This document shows, piece after piece, positions 55,961-63,773 of a DNA stretch of 64,000 nucleotides. The first letter of the stretch is position 1, and every line of letters begins with the position of its first letter. A program made the position numbers and the translations under genes. This DNA is from Paenibacillus baekrokdamisoli (GTDB lineage: Bacteria > Bacillota > Bacilli > Paenibacillales > Paenibacillaceae). Below the pieces are notes generated by a model. That model made no database searches. It was not told where the DNA came from and saw only the letters and a list, made by a program, of their open reading frames with translations. Location of the stretch: positions 7,001,001 to 7,065,000 of the forward strand of contig NZ_AP019308.1 of the NCBI RefSeq assembly GCF_003945345.1. The letters run 5' to 3'.

Positions 55961-58405
55961 ATGAATGTTTCTTATAAATGGTTAAATGAATATATTGATT
56001 TGAGCGGCTTCACCGGCGAGAAGCTAGCAGAGCTAATGACAAGCGGCGGTATCGAGATTGACGTTGTAGAATCACGTAATAAGGGTGTTACTGGCGTCGT
56101 AGTCGGTCACGTGTTGACGAAGGAGAAGCACCCTGATGCTGATAAGCTGAGTGTGTGTACGGTAGATGTTGGAGCGAGCGAGCCGCTTCAAATTGTCTGC
56201 GGCGCGAAGAATGTAGCGGCTGGCTTGCTTGTTCCAGTTGCGGTAATCGGCGCAATATTGCCAGGTGACTTCGCCATTAAACGGGCAAAGCTTCGCGGTG
56301 TTGAGTCACAAGGGATGATTTGTTCGGCTAAAGAGCTTGGAATCAATGAGAAGCTTCTGCCGAAAGAGCAGCAGGAAGGTATCCTAGTACTTCCGGAAGG
56401 AACGCCAATCGGCAAATCGATTCTGGATGTACTTGCTATTGAGGATGAGGTGCTGGAGCTTGATTTGACACCGAACCGTTCGGATTGTTTAAGCATGCTG
56501 GGTGTTGCTTATGAAGTCGGTGCACTTACTGGCCGTACGGTTAAGCTTCCTGAGAACCGAGTGAGTGATTCGTCTGAGCAAGCTTCTGGGCATATTTCCG
56601 TTCGCATCGATGCCAAGGATCAGTGCTCGCACTATGCGGCCCGTTATATTAAAGGCGTTCAAGTAGGTCCTGCACCGCAATGGATGCAGAACCGTCTAAT
56701 CGCTGCTGGCATTCGTCCAATCAACAATGTTGTAGACATTACGAACTTTGTTCTACTTGAATATGGACAACCGCTGCATGCCTTTGATGCGGATAAAGTT
56801 GAAGGTGGCCGAATTGTTGTAAGATTGGCAAAAGAAGGCGAAACTTTGCTAACGCTTGACGATCAAGAGCGTAAGCTTGAGCCCAATATGCTTGTTATTA
56901 CGAATGGTGAGCAGCCGATTGCGCTTGCGGGTGTAATGGGCGGGGCGAGCACAGAGGTAACAGCTTCCACAGTTAATATCTTATTGGAATCCGCTCGCTT
57001 TGAAGGGGCATCGGTTCGTAAAACTTCTCGTCAAGTTGGGCTGCGCTCGGAATCGAGCATTCGTTTTGAGAAGGGCGTTGACCCTGCTCGCGTTATACCT
57101 GCTCTTGATCGGGCTGCTTCCCTGCTTGCGAGCTATGCCAGTGGACTTGTTCTTGATGGTATCGTGGAGGAAATTGCTTCGATACAAGAGCCAGCTGTTG
57201 TCAGTGTTTCACTTGATAAAATCAATCGTTACCTTGGAACAGAGCTATCCAAGCTGGAAGCGGAAACGATCTTCGGCCGTCTACAATTCCCGTTCGAATT
57301 GTCTGGCGATGGTGTATTTACGGTGAAGGTGCCTTCCAGACGCGGCGATATTACTAGAGATGTGGACCTAATTGAAGAAGTAGCCCGTCTATATGGCTAT
57401 GATAATATCCCAACTACAGCTATTGAAGGGGCGACGACTCCAGGAGCTTTGACGAAGCCGCAAGCGATTCGCCGTGAGCTGCGTAAGCGTCTAACCGATG
57501 CTGGTTTGCATGAGGTCATCAATTATTCCTTCACGCACCCGAATCGGACGAAGCTGTTCCCTGCTCTTGCCGATGCTTCGGTTCTGCCTGTACGACTCTC
57601 TCTTCCGATGAGCGAGGATCGCAGTGTGCTGCGTACAAGCTTGCTGCCACAGCTGCTTGAGACGGCTGCTTACAATCACAATCGTAAAAATGATGACGTT
57701 GCGATTTTTGAAATCGGGAGCGTCTTCCATACCGATGAAGAGGTATTAACCCGCCTGCCTCGCGAGAAGCACCGTTTGGCGGTGTTATTGACAGGTAATC
57801 GAATTGCAGCCAGCTGGAATCGTAAGGCGGAAGCTGTAGACTTTTATGATATAAAAGGAATTCTGGAAACCGTGGGAGAAATGCTCGGAGTTAGCAGTTT
57901 GCTCCATTATGTCGCAGCTCAGCCAGAGCATATGCACTCAGGACGTACAGCTGCTGTTGAAATGGATACTGAGCGCGGCCCTATAACCATTGGCTATATC
58001 GGTCAATTGCATCCGACGCTGCAGATTGAGAATGATCTGAACGATGTTTATGTGCTTGAGATTGAGCTTGCTCCATTGTATGATGCAGCGAGTCTCCAAA
58101 TCGAGTACAAGGCGCTTCCGCGTTACCCAGCTATGCAGCGGGATATTGCCGTTGTGCTTGCTCGTGAGGTTGAAGCTGGTAAGCTGCTGGATACCGTCAA
58201 GGAAACAGCTGGCGAGCTGCTTGAGTCTGTTCAGGTGTTCGACATCTACACGGGAGAGAAGCTTGGCACGGATAAGAAAAGCGTAGCTTTATCTCTTATC
58301 TACCGCCATCCAGAGCGTACATTGACGGATGAAGAAGTGACAGAGCTGCATAGCGTAGTTGTAACAAAATTGGAACAATCTTTTGCCGCAGAATTGCGTA
58401 AATAG
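55961..58405 (+). CDS. pheT: Phenylalanyl-tRNA synthetase beta subunit
   Basis: An 814-residue beta subunit of normal bacterial length. Contains the tRNA-binding EMAP-like domain (about 40-155), the B3/B4 editing region ('GIRPINNVVDITNFVLLEYG'), B5 ('VKVPSRRGDITRDVDLIEEV'), the catalytic-like core and the C-terminal anticodon-binding FDX-ACB domain ('ALPRYPAMQRDIAVVLAREV'). GGGAGG precedes the ATG. Followed by a terminator and the dispersed repeat. Confidence 0.97.
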   Translation: MNVSYKWLNEYIDLSGFTGEKLAELMTSGGIEIDVVESRNKGVTGVVVGHVLTKEKHPDADKLSVCTVDVGASEPLQIVCGAKNVAAGLLVPVAVIGAILPGDFAIKRAKLRGVESQGMICSAKELGINEKLLPKEQQEGILVLPEGTPIGKSILDVLAIEDEVLELDLTPNRSDCLSMLGVAYEVGALTGRTVKLPENRVSDSSEQASGHISVRIDAKDQCSHYAARYIKGVQVGPAPQWMQNRLIAAGIRPINNVVDITNFVLLEYGQPLHAFDADKVEGGRIVVRLAKEGETLLTLDDQERKLEPNMLVITNGEQPIALAGVMGGASTEVTASTVNILLESARFEGASVRKTSRQVGLRSESSIRFEKGVDPARVIPALDRAASLLASYASGLVLDGIVEEIASIQEPAVVSVSLDKINRYLGTELSKLEAETIFGRLQFPFELSGDGVFTVKVPSRRGDITRDVDLIEEVARLYGYDNIPTTAIEGATTPGALTKPQAIRRELRKRLTDAGLHEVINYSFTHPNRTKLFPALADASVLPVRLSLPMSEDRSVLRTSLLPQLLETAAYNHNRKNDDVAIFEIGSVFHTDEEVLTRLPREKHRLAVLLTGNRIAASWNRKAEAVDFYDIKGILETVGEMLGVSSLLHYVAAQPEHMHSGRTAAVEMDTERGPITIGYIGQLHPTLQIENDLNDVYVLEIELAPLYDAASLQIEYKALPRYPAMQRDIAVVLAREVEAGKLLDTVKETAGELLESVQVFDIYTGEKLGTDKKSVALSLIYRHPERTLTDEEVTELHSVVVTKLEQSFAAELRK

Positions 58406-58420
58406 GCAGGAGATATATAT

Positions 58421-58467
58421 AGCCGCATCGAATAAGTTCCTTGCGAACCGATATCGATGCGGCTTTT
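58421..58467 (+). terminator. Terminator of pheST
   Basis: AGCCGCATCGA (58421-58431) pairs with TCGATGCGGCT (58454-58464) and is followed by TTT. Confidence 0.75.
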
Positions 58468-58563
58468 ATGACTTTATATGGTTGATTATCCCTTTTATCG
58501 GTTCAAATGGACTACTTATGACTTAAGAAAAAGGTTTGACATTAAAAAACACTTGATAAATTC

Positions 58564-58755
58564 GAAGCATGGTGCGTAGAAGGCCGCTGCGCGGACGGAT
58601 CATTCTTACGATCGCTGTTGTCTCCCTATTTCTTGATTCTATCCCTTTAGGGGTAGAAATAAGGAGACAAAGGCGAACGCTATCGCTTCTTCAGAACGAT
58701 TCCGTCCGCTTCGCTTTTGTTTCGTCATGGCAAGCACTGATTATGGTTTAGAGCC
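58564..58755 (-). repeat. Dispersed ~200-bp repeat, copy 2 (inverted relative to copy 1)
   Basis: Reverse complement of 35994-36201, nearly base for base, minus the 15-bp duplication found there. Core hairpin from GCGGACGGA (58591-58599) to TCCGTCCGC (58701-58709), with the internal 14-bp GTCTCC...GGAGAC stem. It lies between the pheT terminator and the ZapA gene. The segment just after it (58756-58919) shows only the ribosome site of the next gene. Confidence 0.9.
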
Positions 58756-58919
58756 TGAAAAAAATGTACATTATTACTTCCGAAGTAGTTCTTGCTTGAT
58801 GATGTCGAAATTCAGCTGCGTCAGGCAAAGCCATTTTTATAGTCGTTTTTGCTTGGTTGTAACTTATTTTCTGGCCCATCAAGCAGGGCCGCGCAATAAC
58901 TTTTAGGAGGAAATGCCTC

Positions 58920-61900
58920 ATGGATGCTGCCGAACGGACACGTGTCACGGTTGATATATACGGTAACCAATTTAAGCTGACAGGGCATAACAACCCTGAT
59001 TATATTAAACGGATTGCTGCTTTAGTTGATGAGAATATGAAGAAACTGGCCAAAGGGTATCCTAGGCTGGATTTGCCCAAAATCGCAGTTCTTGCCGCTG
59101 TGCATATGGCGGAGGATGCTCTTCGTCTCAATCGGGAGAATGAGCAGATGCATGCGACCGAGGAGAGATGCAAGGCTGCAGTCGCTGAGCTTGAGCAGGC
59201 GATGGTTCTTGTTGAATCGCTTCGCGAGGAGCTGATCGGGAACCGAGAGAATGCGGAAGCGGAGCTTGCTCTGGAGCGAGAGCTGGCCCGAGATGAATTG
59301 GAGCGGACAAGCGCTGGATTGCAAGGACGCCTAGAGCGAGCGGTGATCGAAGCGGAGGAGCTTCTCTCTGGTGAGAGAGAAGCAGCACTTGCCGAGCTTG
59401 CGAGCTTGCGCGAGATGCATGATGCGGAGCGGGAGAGCGAGAGAGCTGCGGCGATTGCAGAGCTTGCGAGCTTGCGTGAGAAGCAAGATGCAGAGCGAGA
59501 GAGCGAGAGAGCTGCGGCGAGTGCAGAGCTTGTGAGCTTGCGTGAGATGCATGATGCACAGCGAGAGAGCGAGAGAGCTGCGGCAAGTGCAGAGCTTGCA
59601 CGCGTGACAGCGGAGCGGGAGAATGAGCAGGAAGCGGCGAGAGCAGAGCTTGCACGTGTGACAGTGGAGCGGGAGATCGAGCAGGAAGCAGCAAGCGCAG
59701 AGCTTGCGCGTGTGGCAGCGGAGCGTGAGAATGAGCAGGAAGCGGCGAGTGCAGAGCTAGCGCGTTTGACAGCGGAGCGTGAGAACGAGCAGGAAGCGGC
59801 AAGAGCAGAGCTAGCGCGTTTGACAGCGGAGCTGAATGAGGAGCGGGAGAGCGAGCGTGAAGCTGCGCGTCTGGAGCTCGAGCGCGTGCTTACTGAGCTT
59901 AGTGAGGAGCGGGAGCTTGCACTTGTGGAGCTTGAGGAGGTGCGTGGTGAACTAAACACGAAGCTTCAAGCGGAGCGGGAAGCTTCGTGTTTAGAACTGG
60001 AACGGGTGCTTGATGAGCAGAATAAGGAACGCGAGCTGGCATTGGCAGAGCTCGAGCGGGTTCGTAGCGAGCTAAATGTAGAGCTTGAAAGCGAGCGTGA
60101 AAAGGCGCGGCTCGAGCTCGAACGTGTACAAAGTGAGCAAAGCGAGGAGCGAGAGGTCGCTTTTGCGGGTCTGGAGCGATTGCGCAATGAGCTTCATGCG
60201 GAGCTTGATAGTGAGCGTGAAGCTGCTCGCATTGAATTAGAGCGATTGCAAGCCGAGCAGCTTGCAGAGCTTGCAGCTGCGAAAGCCCAGATGGATGATG
60301 TCCAGGCTGAGCGGGATCAAGAGCGTGAAGCGGCAATAGCGGAGTTGGAACGTGTACGCAGCGAGTTGACTGGCGAGCGGGAGCGGGAGCGTGAAGCTTC
60401 TCGTCTGGAACTAGAGCGCGTCGTTGCCGAGCAAAATGCAGAGCGGACTGCCTCGAAGGTTGAGCTTGATTACGTGTTAAGCGAGATGGATCAAGAGCGT
60501 GAAGCAGCGGTATTGGAGCTGGAACGTGTTCGCGAGAGCGATCGCGAAGAAGCACGCTTAGAGACGGAGCGCGTAATCGCAGAGCTTGGTATGGAGCGTC
60601 AGAAAGAGCGCGAAGCAGCAAGCGCAGAAACGGAGCGGCTGCTCGCGGAGCTTGGCATGGAGCGTGAGTATGAGCGCGAAGCAGCACGGGCAGAAACGGA
60701 GCGGCTACTCGCGGAGCTTGGTATGGAGCGTGAGAATGAGCGCGAAGCGGCACGGGCAGAAACGGAGCGACTACTCGCGGAGCTTGGAATGGAGCGTCAG
60801 AATGATCGTGAAGCGGCACGTGTAGAACTTGTGCGCATACAAACGGAGCATGGTACAGAGCTTGATGCAACAAGACTTGAGCTGGAACGTTTACTAAGCC
60901 AAATGCAAGCTGAACTTGAAAGCACGCGTATGGAGCAATTGAGCGAGCGCGAAGCGGCTAACGCTAAGCTGGAGCAAGCTCGTGCTGAGCTGAATGCGGA
61001 GCTTGAACTGGAGCGTGAGCTTCAGGTCATTGCTTCGGCTGAAGCTGGTACCGCGCTGGAAGCGGCGCGCGAGAGTGAACGCGAAGCGGCGAAGGCAGAG
61101 CTGGAGCGAGTGCGAGCGAAGCTGGAAGCGGAGCAGGAGAGTGAACGCGAAGCGGCGAAGGCAGAGCTGGAACGAGTGCGAGCGGCGTTGGAAGCGGAGC
61201 ACGAGAGTGAACGCGAAGCGGCGAAGGCAGAGCTGGAGCGAGTGCGAGCGAAGCTGGAAGCGGAGCAGGTGAGTGAACGCGAAGCGGCGAAGGCAGAGCT
61301 GGAACGAGTGCGAGCTGAGCTGGAAGCGGAGCAGGAGAGTGAACGCGAAGCAGCGAAGGCAGAGCTGGAGCGAGTGCGAGCAGCGCTGGAAGCGGAGCAG
61401 GAGAGTGGACGCGAAGCAGCGAAGGCAGAGCTAGAACGAGTACAGTCAGAGCTAGGTGCGGAGCTGGAGCTGGAACGCGATCTCCAGGTGCTTGCTGCCG
61501 AAGAGGCACGAGATCAACAGGAGCGTATTCGCAAGGAGTTGCAGCTGCAGCTTGTGGAAACACGCAATTCAGCCGAAACGGAACGGGAGCGACTACGTCT
61601 TGAAGCTCATGAACGATTTGAACATTTGCGTAGTGAATCTGAACGAGCTGCAGCGCAGGCTGCTGCTGCTGAAGAAAAGGTTACACAAGTGATTGAGGAG
61701 CTAGAGCTTCTTCGTTTGGAGGCTGATTCTGAACGGGATCGTATACGCGCTGAAGCCAAGGCATCTTTAGAACAAGTGCAAGAGAAAGCGCAATCCGAGC
61801 TCGAACAGGAGCGGCAAACCGCTCAAGCGTTATTGGAGCAAGCGCTGCAGGAGAACGAGGAGCAGACTGCCGCAATAACAGCCACATTCAAGCATGAACT

Positions 61901-62792
61901 GGAAGTACAAATTACAGCTAGTAAACAAGCTTATTCGGACGAGCTAAATCGTCGTATAGCAGATTGGAAGCAGGAACGTGCTCAGTTATCGGAACAGTTA
62001 GAGCAGCTAAGCAAGGAACAGGAATTGGTCCAAGGTCAGATTGCTGCTCAATTAGAGGAAGCAGAGCTAGCTGCAATGGAAGCTGCCGATCAGGAGGAGA
62101 CGCTCCGAGCAGCGTTAGGTCGCCTTGAAAGTGACTTGGGTGAAAGGGAGAATGAAGCTCAGGACATCCAGCGTCAGTTTACCGAGCTGCGGCAGAAGGA
62201 AAATCGTCGTGCTCAAGCAATGGAGCAGCAAGAGAAGCAAATTACGGAGCTGCGCAATCGATTAAGTGAAACGCAGCGACTTGCTGAGGAAGCCAGCGAA
62301 GAGCAGCGCCATGTTGCAAAGCAGCGCGATCAGATGAAGGATCAGCTTGAGCAGCTAAAGGCAGAAACGGCCATTCTGAGTGAAAGGCTTCAATCAGCAG
62401 AAGATCGTTCAGCCGACCTGATGAACGAGGCTAAGTTCCAAATGGCTGAAGCAGAACGAGTGGGCTATGAGGCTTCAGAAGAAGCAGAACGCCTTGCTAA
62501 TGAAGCCCTATCTGAGCTTGAACAGGCTAAACAGCAAGCAGCGGCTCATGCAGAGGCGGAGGCTGGAATGCTAGAGCAATTGCTGCTGAGTGAGCAGCAA
62601 ACTAGCGAAGCACGGACGCGCGAGCAACAAATCAGTGAGCGTGTAGCGCAGTTGGAAGCCGAACTCGCCGAAGTAGAAGAGTTGAAAGCCCATCAAGCAC
62701 AACTGCAAAACGAGTACGGAAAGCTCAAAATCGAATATGCTAAACTTCAAAATGAATATAATGAGTGGATCGAGCTGTTGGAGCAGGACTAA
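58920..62792 (+). CDS. zapA: Giant ZapA: FtsZ-ring protein domain fused to a ~1,190-residue coiled coil
   Basis: A 1,290-residue protein. Residues 6-90 are a ZapA domain: 'TRVTVDIYGNQFKLTGHNNP', 'IAALVDENMKKLAKGYPRLD', 'IAVLAAVHMAEDALRLNREN', the pattern of Bacillus ZapA (about 85 residues in all). ZapA dimers bind and bundle FtsZ at midcell. From about residue 90 to the end the chain is Glu/Arg/Ala/Leu-rich with no Pro or Gly clusters, predicted as a single long helix. It is made of 22- and 18-residue repeats. AGGAGG lies 9 bases upstream of ATG 58920. The last residues 'KLQNEYNEWIELLEQD' look like a cap. No stops or shifts. Confidence 0.85.
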   Translation: MDAAERTRVTVDIYGNQFKLTGHNNPDYIKRIAALVDENMKKLAKGYPRLDLPKIAVLAAVHMAEDALRLNRENEQMHATEERCKAAVAELEQAMVLVESLREELIGNRENAEAELALERELARDELERTSAGLQGRLERAVIEAEELLSGEREAALAELASLREMHDAERESERAAAIAELASLREKQDAERESERAAASAELVSLREMHDAQRESERAAASAELARVTAERENEQEAARAELARVTVEREIEQEAASAELARVAAERENEQEAASAELARLTAERENEQEAARAELARLTAELNEERESEREAARLELERVLTELSEERELALVELEEVRGELNTKLQAEREASCLELERVLDEQNKERELALAELERVRSELNVELESEREKARLELERVQSEQSEEREVAFAGLERLRNELHAELDSEREAARIELERLQAEQLAELAAAKAQMDDVQAERDQEREAAIAELERVRSELTGEREREREASRLELERVVAEQNAERTASKVELDYVLSEMDQEREAAVLELERVRESDREEARLETERVIAELGMERQKEREAASAETERLLAELGMEREYEREAARAETERLLAELGMERENEREAARAETERLLAELGMERQNDREAARVELVRIQTEHGTELDATRLELERLLSQMQAELESTRMEQLSEREAANAKLEQARAELNAELELERELQVIASAEAGTALEAARESEREAAKAELERVRAKLEAEQESEREAAKAELERVRAALEAEHESEREAAKAELERVRAKLEAEQVSEREAAKAELERVRAELEAEQESEREAAKAELERVRAALEAEQESGREAAKAELERVQSELGAELELERDLQVLAAEEARDQQERIRKELQLQLVETRNSAETERERLRLEAHERFEHLRSESERAAAQAAAAEEKVTQVIEELELLRLEADSERDRIRAEAKASLEQVQEKAQSELEQERQTAQALLEQALQENEEQTAAITATFKHELEVQITASKQAYSDELNRRIADWKQERAQLSEQLEQLSKEQELVQGQIAAQLEEAELAAMEAADQEETLRAALGRLESDLGERENEAQDIQRQFTELRQKENRRAQAMEQQEKQITELRNRLSETQRLAEEASEEQRHVAKQRDQMKDQLEQLKAETAILSERLQSAEDRSADLMNEAKFQMAEAERVGYEASEEAERLANEALSELEQAKQQAAAHAEAEAGMLEQLLLSEQQTSEARTREQQISERVAQLEAELAEVEELKAHQAQLQNEYGKLKIEYAKLQNEYNEWIELLEQD
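59400..59867 (+). repeat. Internal repeats of giant zapA, first array (66-bp then 54-bp units)
   Basis: Units begin at 59400, 59466 and 59532 (66 bp apart, 'ASLREMHDAERESERAAAIA' type), then at 59598, 59652, 59706, 59760 and 59814 (54 bp apart, 'ARVTAERENEQEAARAEL' type). Spacing is exact at the base level. Confidence 0.9.
60606..60869 (+). repeat. Internal repeats of giant zapA, second array (4 x 66 bp)
   Basis: Four units begin at 60606, 60672, 60738 and 60804, exactly 66 bp apart ('EREAARAETERLLAELGMER' type). The last is degenerate. Confidence 0.9.
61074..61469 (+). repeat. Internal repeats of giant zapA, third array (6 x 66 bp)
   Basis: Units begin at 61074, 61140, 61206, 61272, 61338 and 61404, exactly 66 bp apart, most nearly identical in DNA ('SEREAAKAELERVRAKLEAE' type). 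The last diverges after about 61440. Confidence 0.95.
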
Positions 62793-62839
62793 AAAAAAGA
62801 GCTGTACATTCAGTTGACTACTGAATGTACAGCTCTTTT
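62793..62839. terminator. Bidirectional terminator after giant zapA
   Basis: AAAAGAGCTGTACATTCAGT (62795-62814) pairs perfectly with the segment 62820-62839, loop TGACT. It separates the convergent zapA and SDR genes. Confidence 0.9.
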
Positions 62840-62842
62840 CGC

Positions 62843-63520
62843 TTAATAGACAACGGTTGTACCGGTAGCTCCACCTTGCGGAAGTGAGGCAAGGCGAATG
62901 AGATCAGCCGTTACCACAGAGGGATCTTTTCCTGTTGCATGCATCTCTGTGCGCAGTGTGCCTGGATTATAACTGTTAGCTAGGATGTCGTAATCCAGCT
63001 CCTCATCAGCTGTCGTGCGAGTCAGTGATTCCAATCCTGCTTTGGCAGCGCTATAGGCGGCATAACCGCCTGCCCCGTTCCATGCCAGTCCTGAGGTGAT
63101 ATTAATAATACGACCATAGTGGGCCTGACGCATTAGCGGGAGCACTGCCTTTGTTAATAAGAAGGGACCGGTTAGGTTAATGGCGATTTGCCGGGTCCAT
63201 TCTTCATAGGTGAGTTCAATCACTTGCCCGGGTTCAAATGAAGCGGCATTGTTAATGAGAATGTCAATACGTTCAAAGTTTTGTGCGATTGTTTCCATTG
63301 CTTGTTCTACCTGTTTAGGATCTGCGATATCCGTCGGCAGTACGAGCGATTGACCGATACCTTCCTGTGCAATCAGGGCAGCGGTTTCTTCAAGCTTAAT
63401 TGTGCGGCGGCCCAGAAGGACAACATGAGCGCCCTCCTGAGCAAAAGCGATAGCTGTAGCCCTTCCAAGTCCAGTACCCGCGCCGCTGATTATGGCTGTT
63501 CTTCCGTCAAGAATACCCAT
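62843..63520 (-). CDS. SDR-family oxidoreductase
   Basis: A 225-residue classical short-chain dehydrogenase: cofactor site 'IISGAGTGLGRATAIAFAQE', 'LINNAASFEPG' (NNAA form of NNAG), catalytic Ser in 'INITSGLAW' and Tyr/Lys in 'AAYSAAKAGLESL'. It is somewhat short (usual 245-260); the C-terminus ends 'GGATGTTVVY'. GAGGAG is 8 bases before the ATG. Substrate unknown. Monocistronic, convergent with zapA. Confidence 0.88.
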   Translation of the reverse strand: MGILDGRTAIISGAGTGLGRATAIAFAQEGAHVVLLGRRTIKLEETAALIAQEGIGQSLVLPTDIADPKQVEQAMETIAQNFERIDILINNAASFEPGQVIELTYEEWTRQIAINLTGPFLLTKAVLPLMRQAHYGRIINITSGLAWNGAGGYAAYSAAKAGLESLTRTTADEELDYDILANSYNPGTLRTEMHATGKDPSVVTADLIRLASLPQGGATGTTVVY

Positions 63521-63719
63521 TTAGCAGTCTCCTCATCCGTATCAATTTGTCTTTATAATTAGTTTAACAAAGACGTCTCTAATCAGGGAAGAGGCGGGCT
63601 ATCAATCTTTCTTATACAATTTATAAGAAATAGCTCAAATTAGATCATTCGATTAGTTGTAGAACTGATTATTCGTTGGAGCTTCGACAGCTTCGCAACG
63701 GTACAGAAGTAAAATAAAG

Positions 63720-63753
63720 AACCCACCCCTGTATGAAACTACAGGAATGGGTT
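63720..63753 (-). terminator. Terminator of the cupredoxin gene
   Basis: AACCCACCCCTGTA (63720-63733) pairs with TACAGGAATGGGTT (63740-63753) with one internal mismatch; the reverse strand continues TCTTTATTTTAC. Confidence 0.75.
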
Positions 63754-63773
63754 GGAAGTTAAGCTGTCTTCAT

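Noticed and set aside
59000..60873. Long reverse-strand open frames (319, 324, 224 residues) opposite giant zapA
   Set aside because: They are mirror products of a repetitive Glu/Arg/Ala-rich forward gene that lacks reverse-strand stops. Their sequences are Ser/Arg or Ala/Pro/His low complexity with no ribosome sites.
59400..61469. Regularly spaced repeats resembling a CRISPR array
   Set aside because: Units are 54 or 66 bp with no variable spacers and lie in frame within one coding sequence; no cas genes are present.
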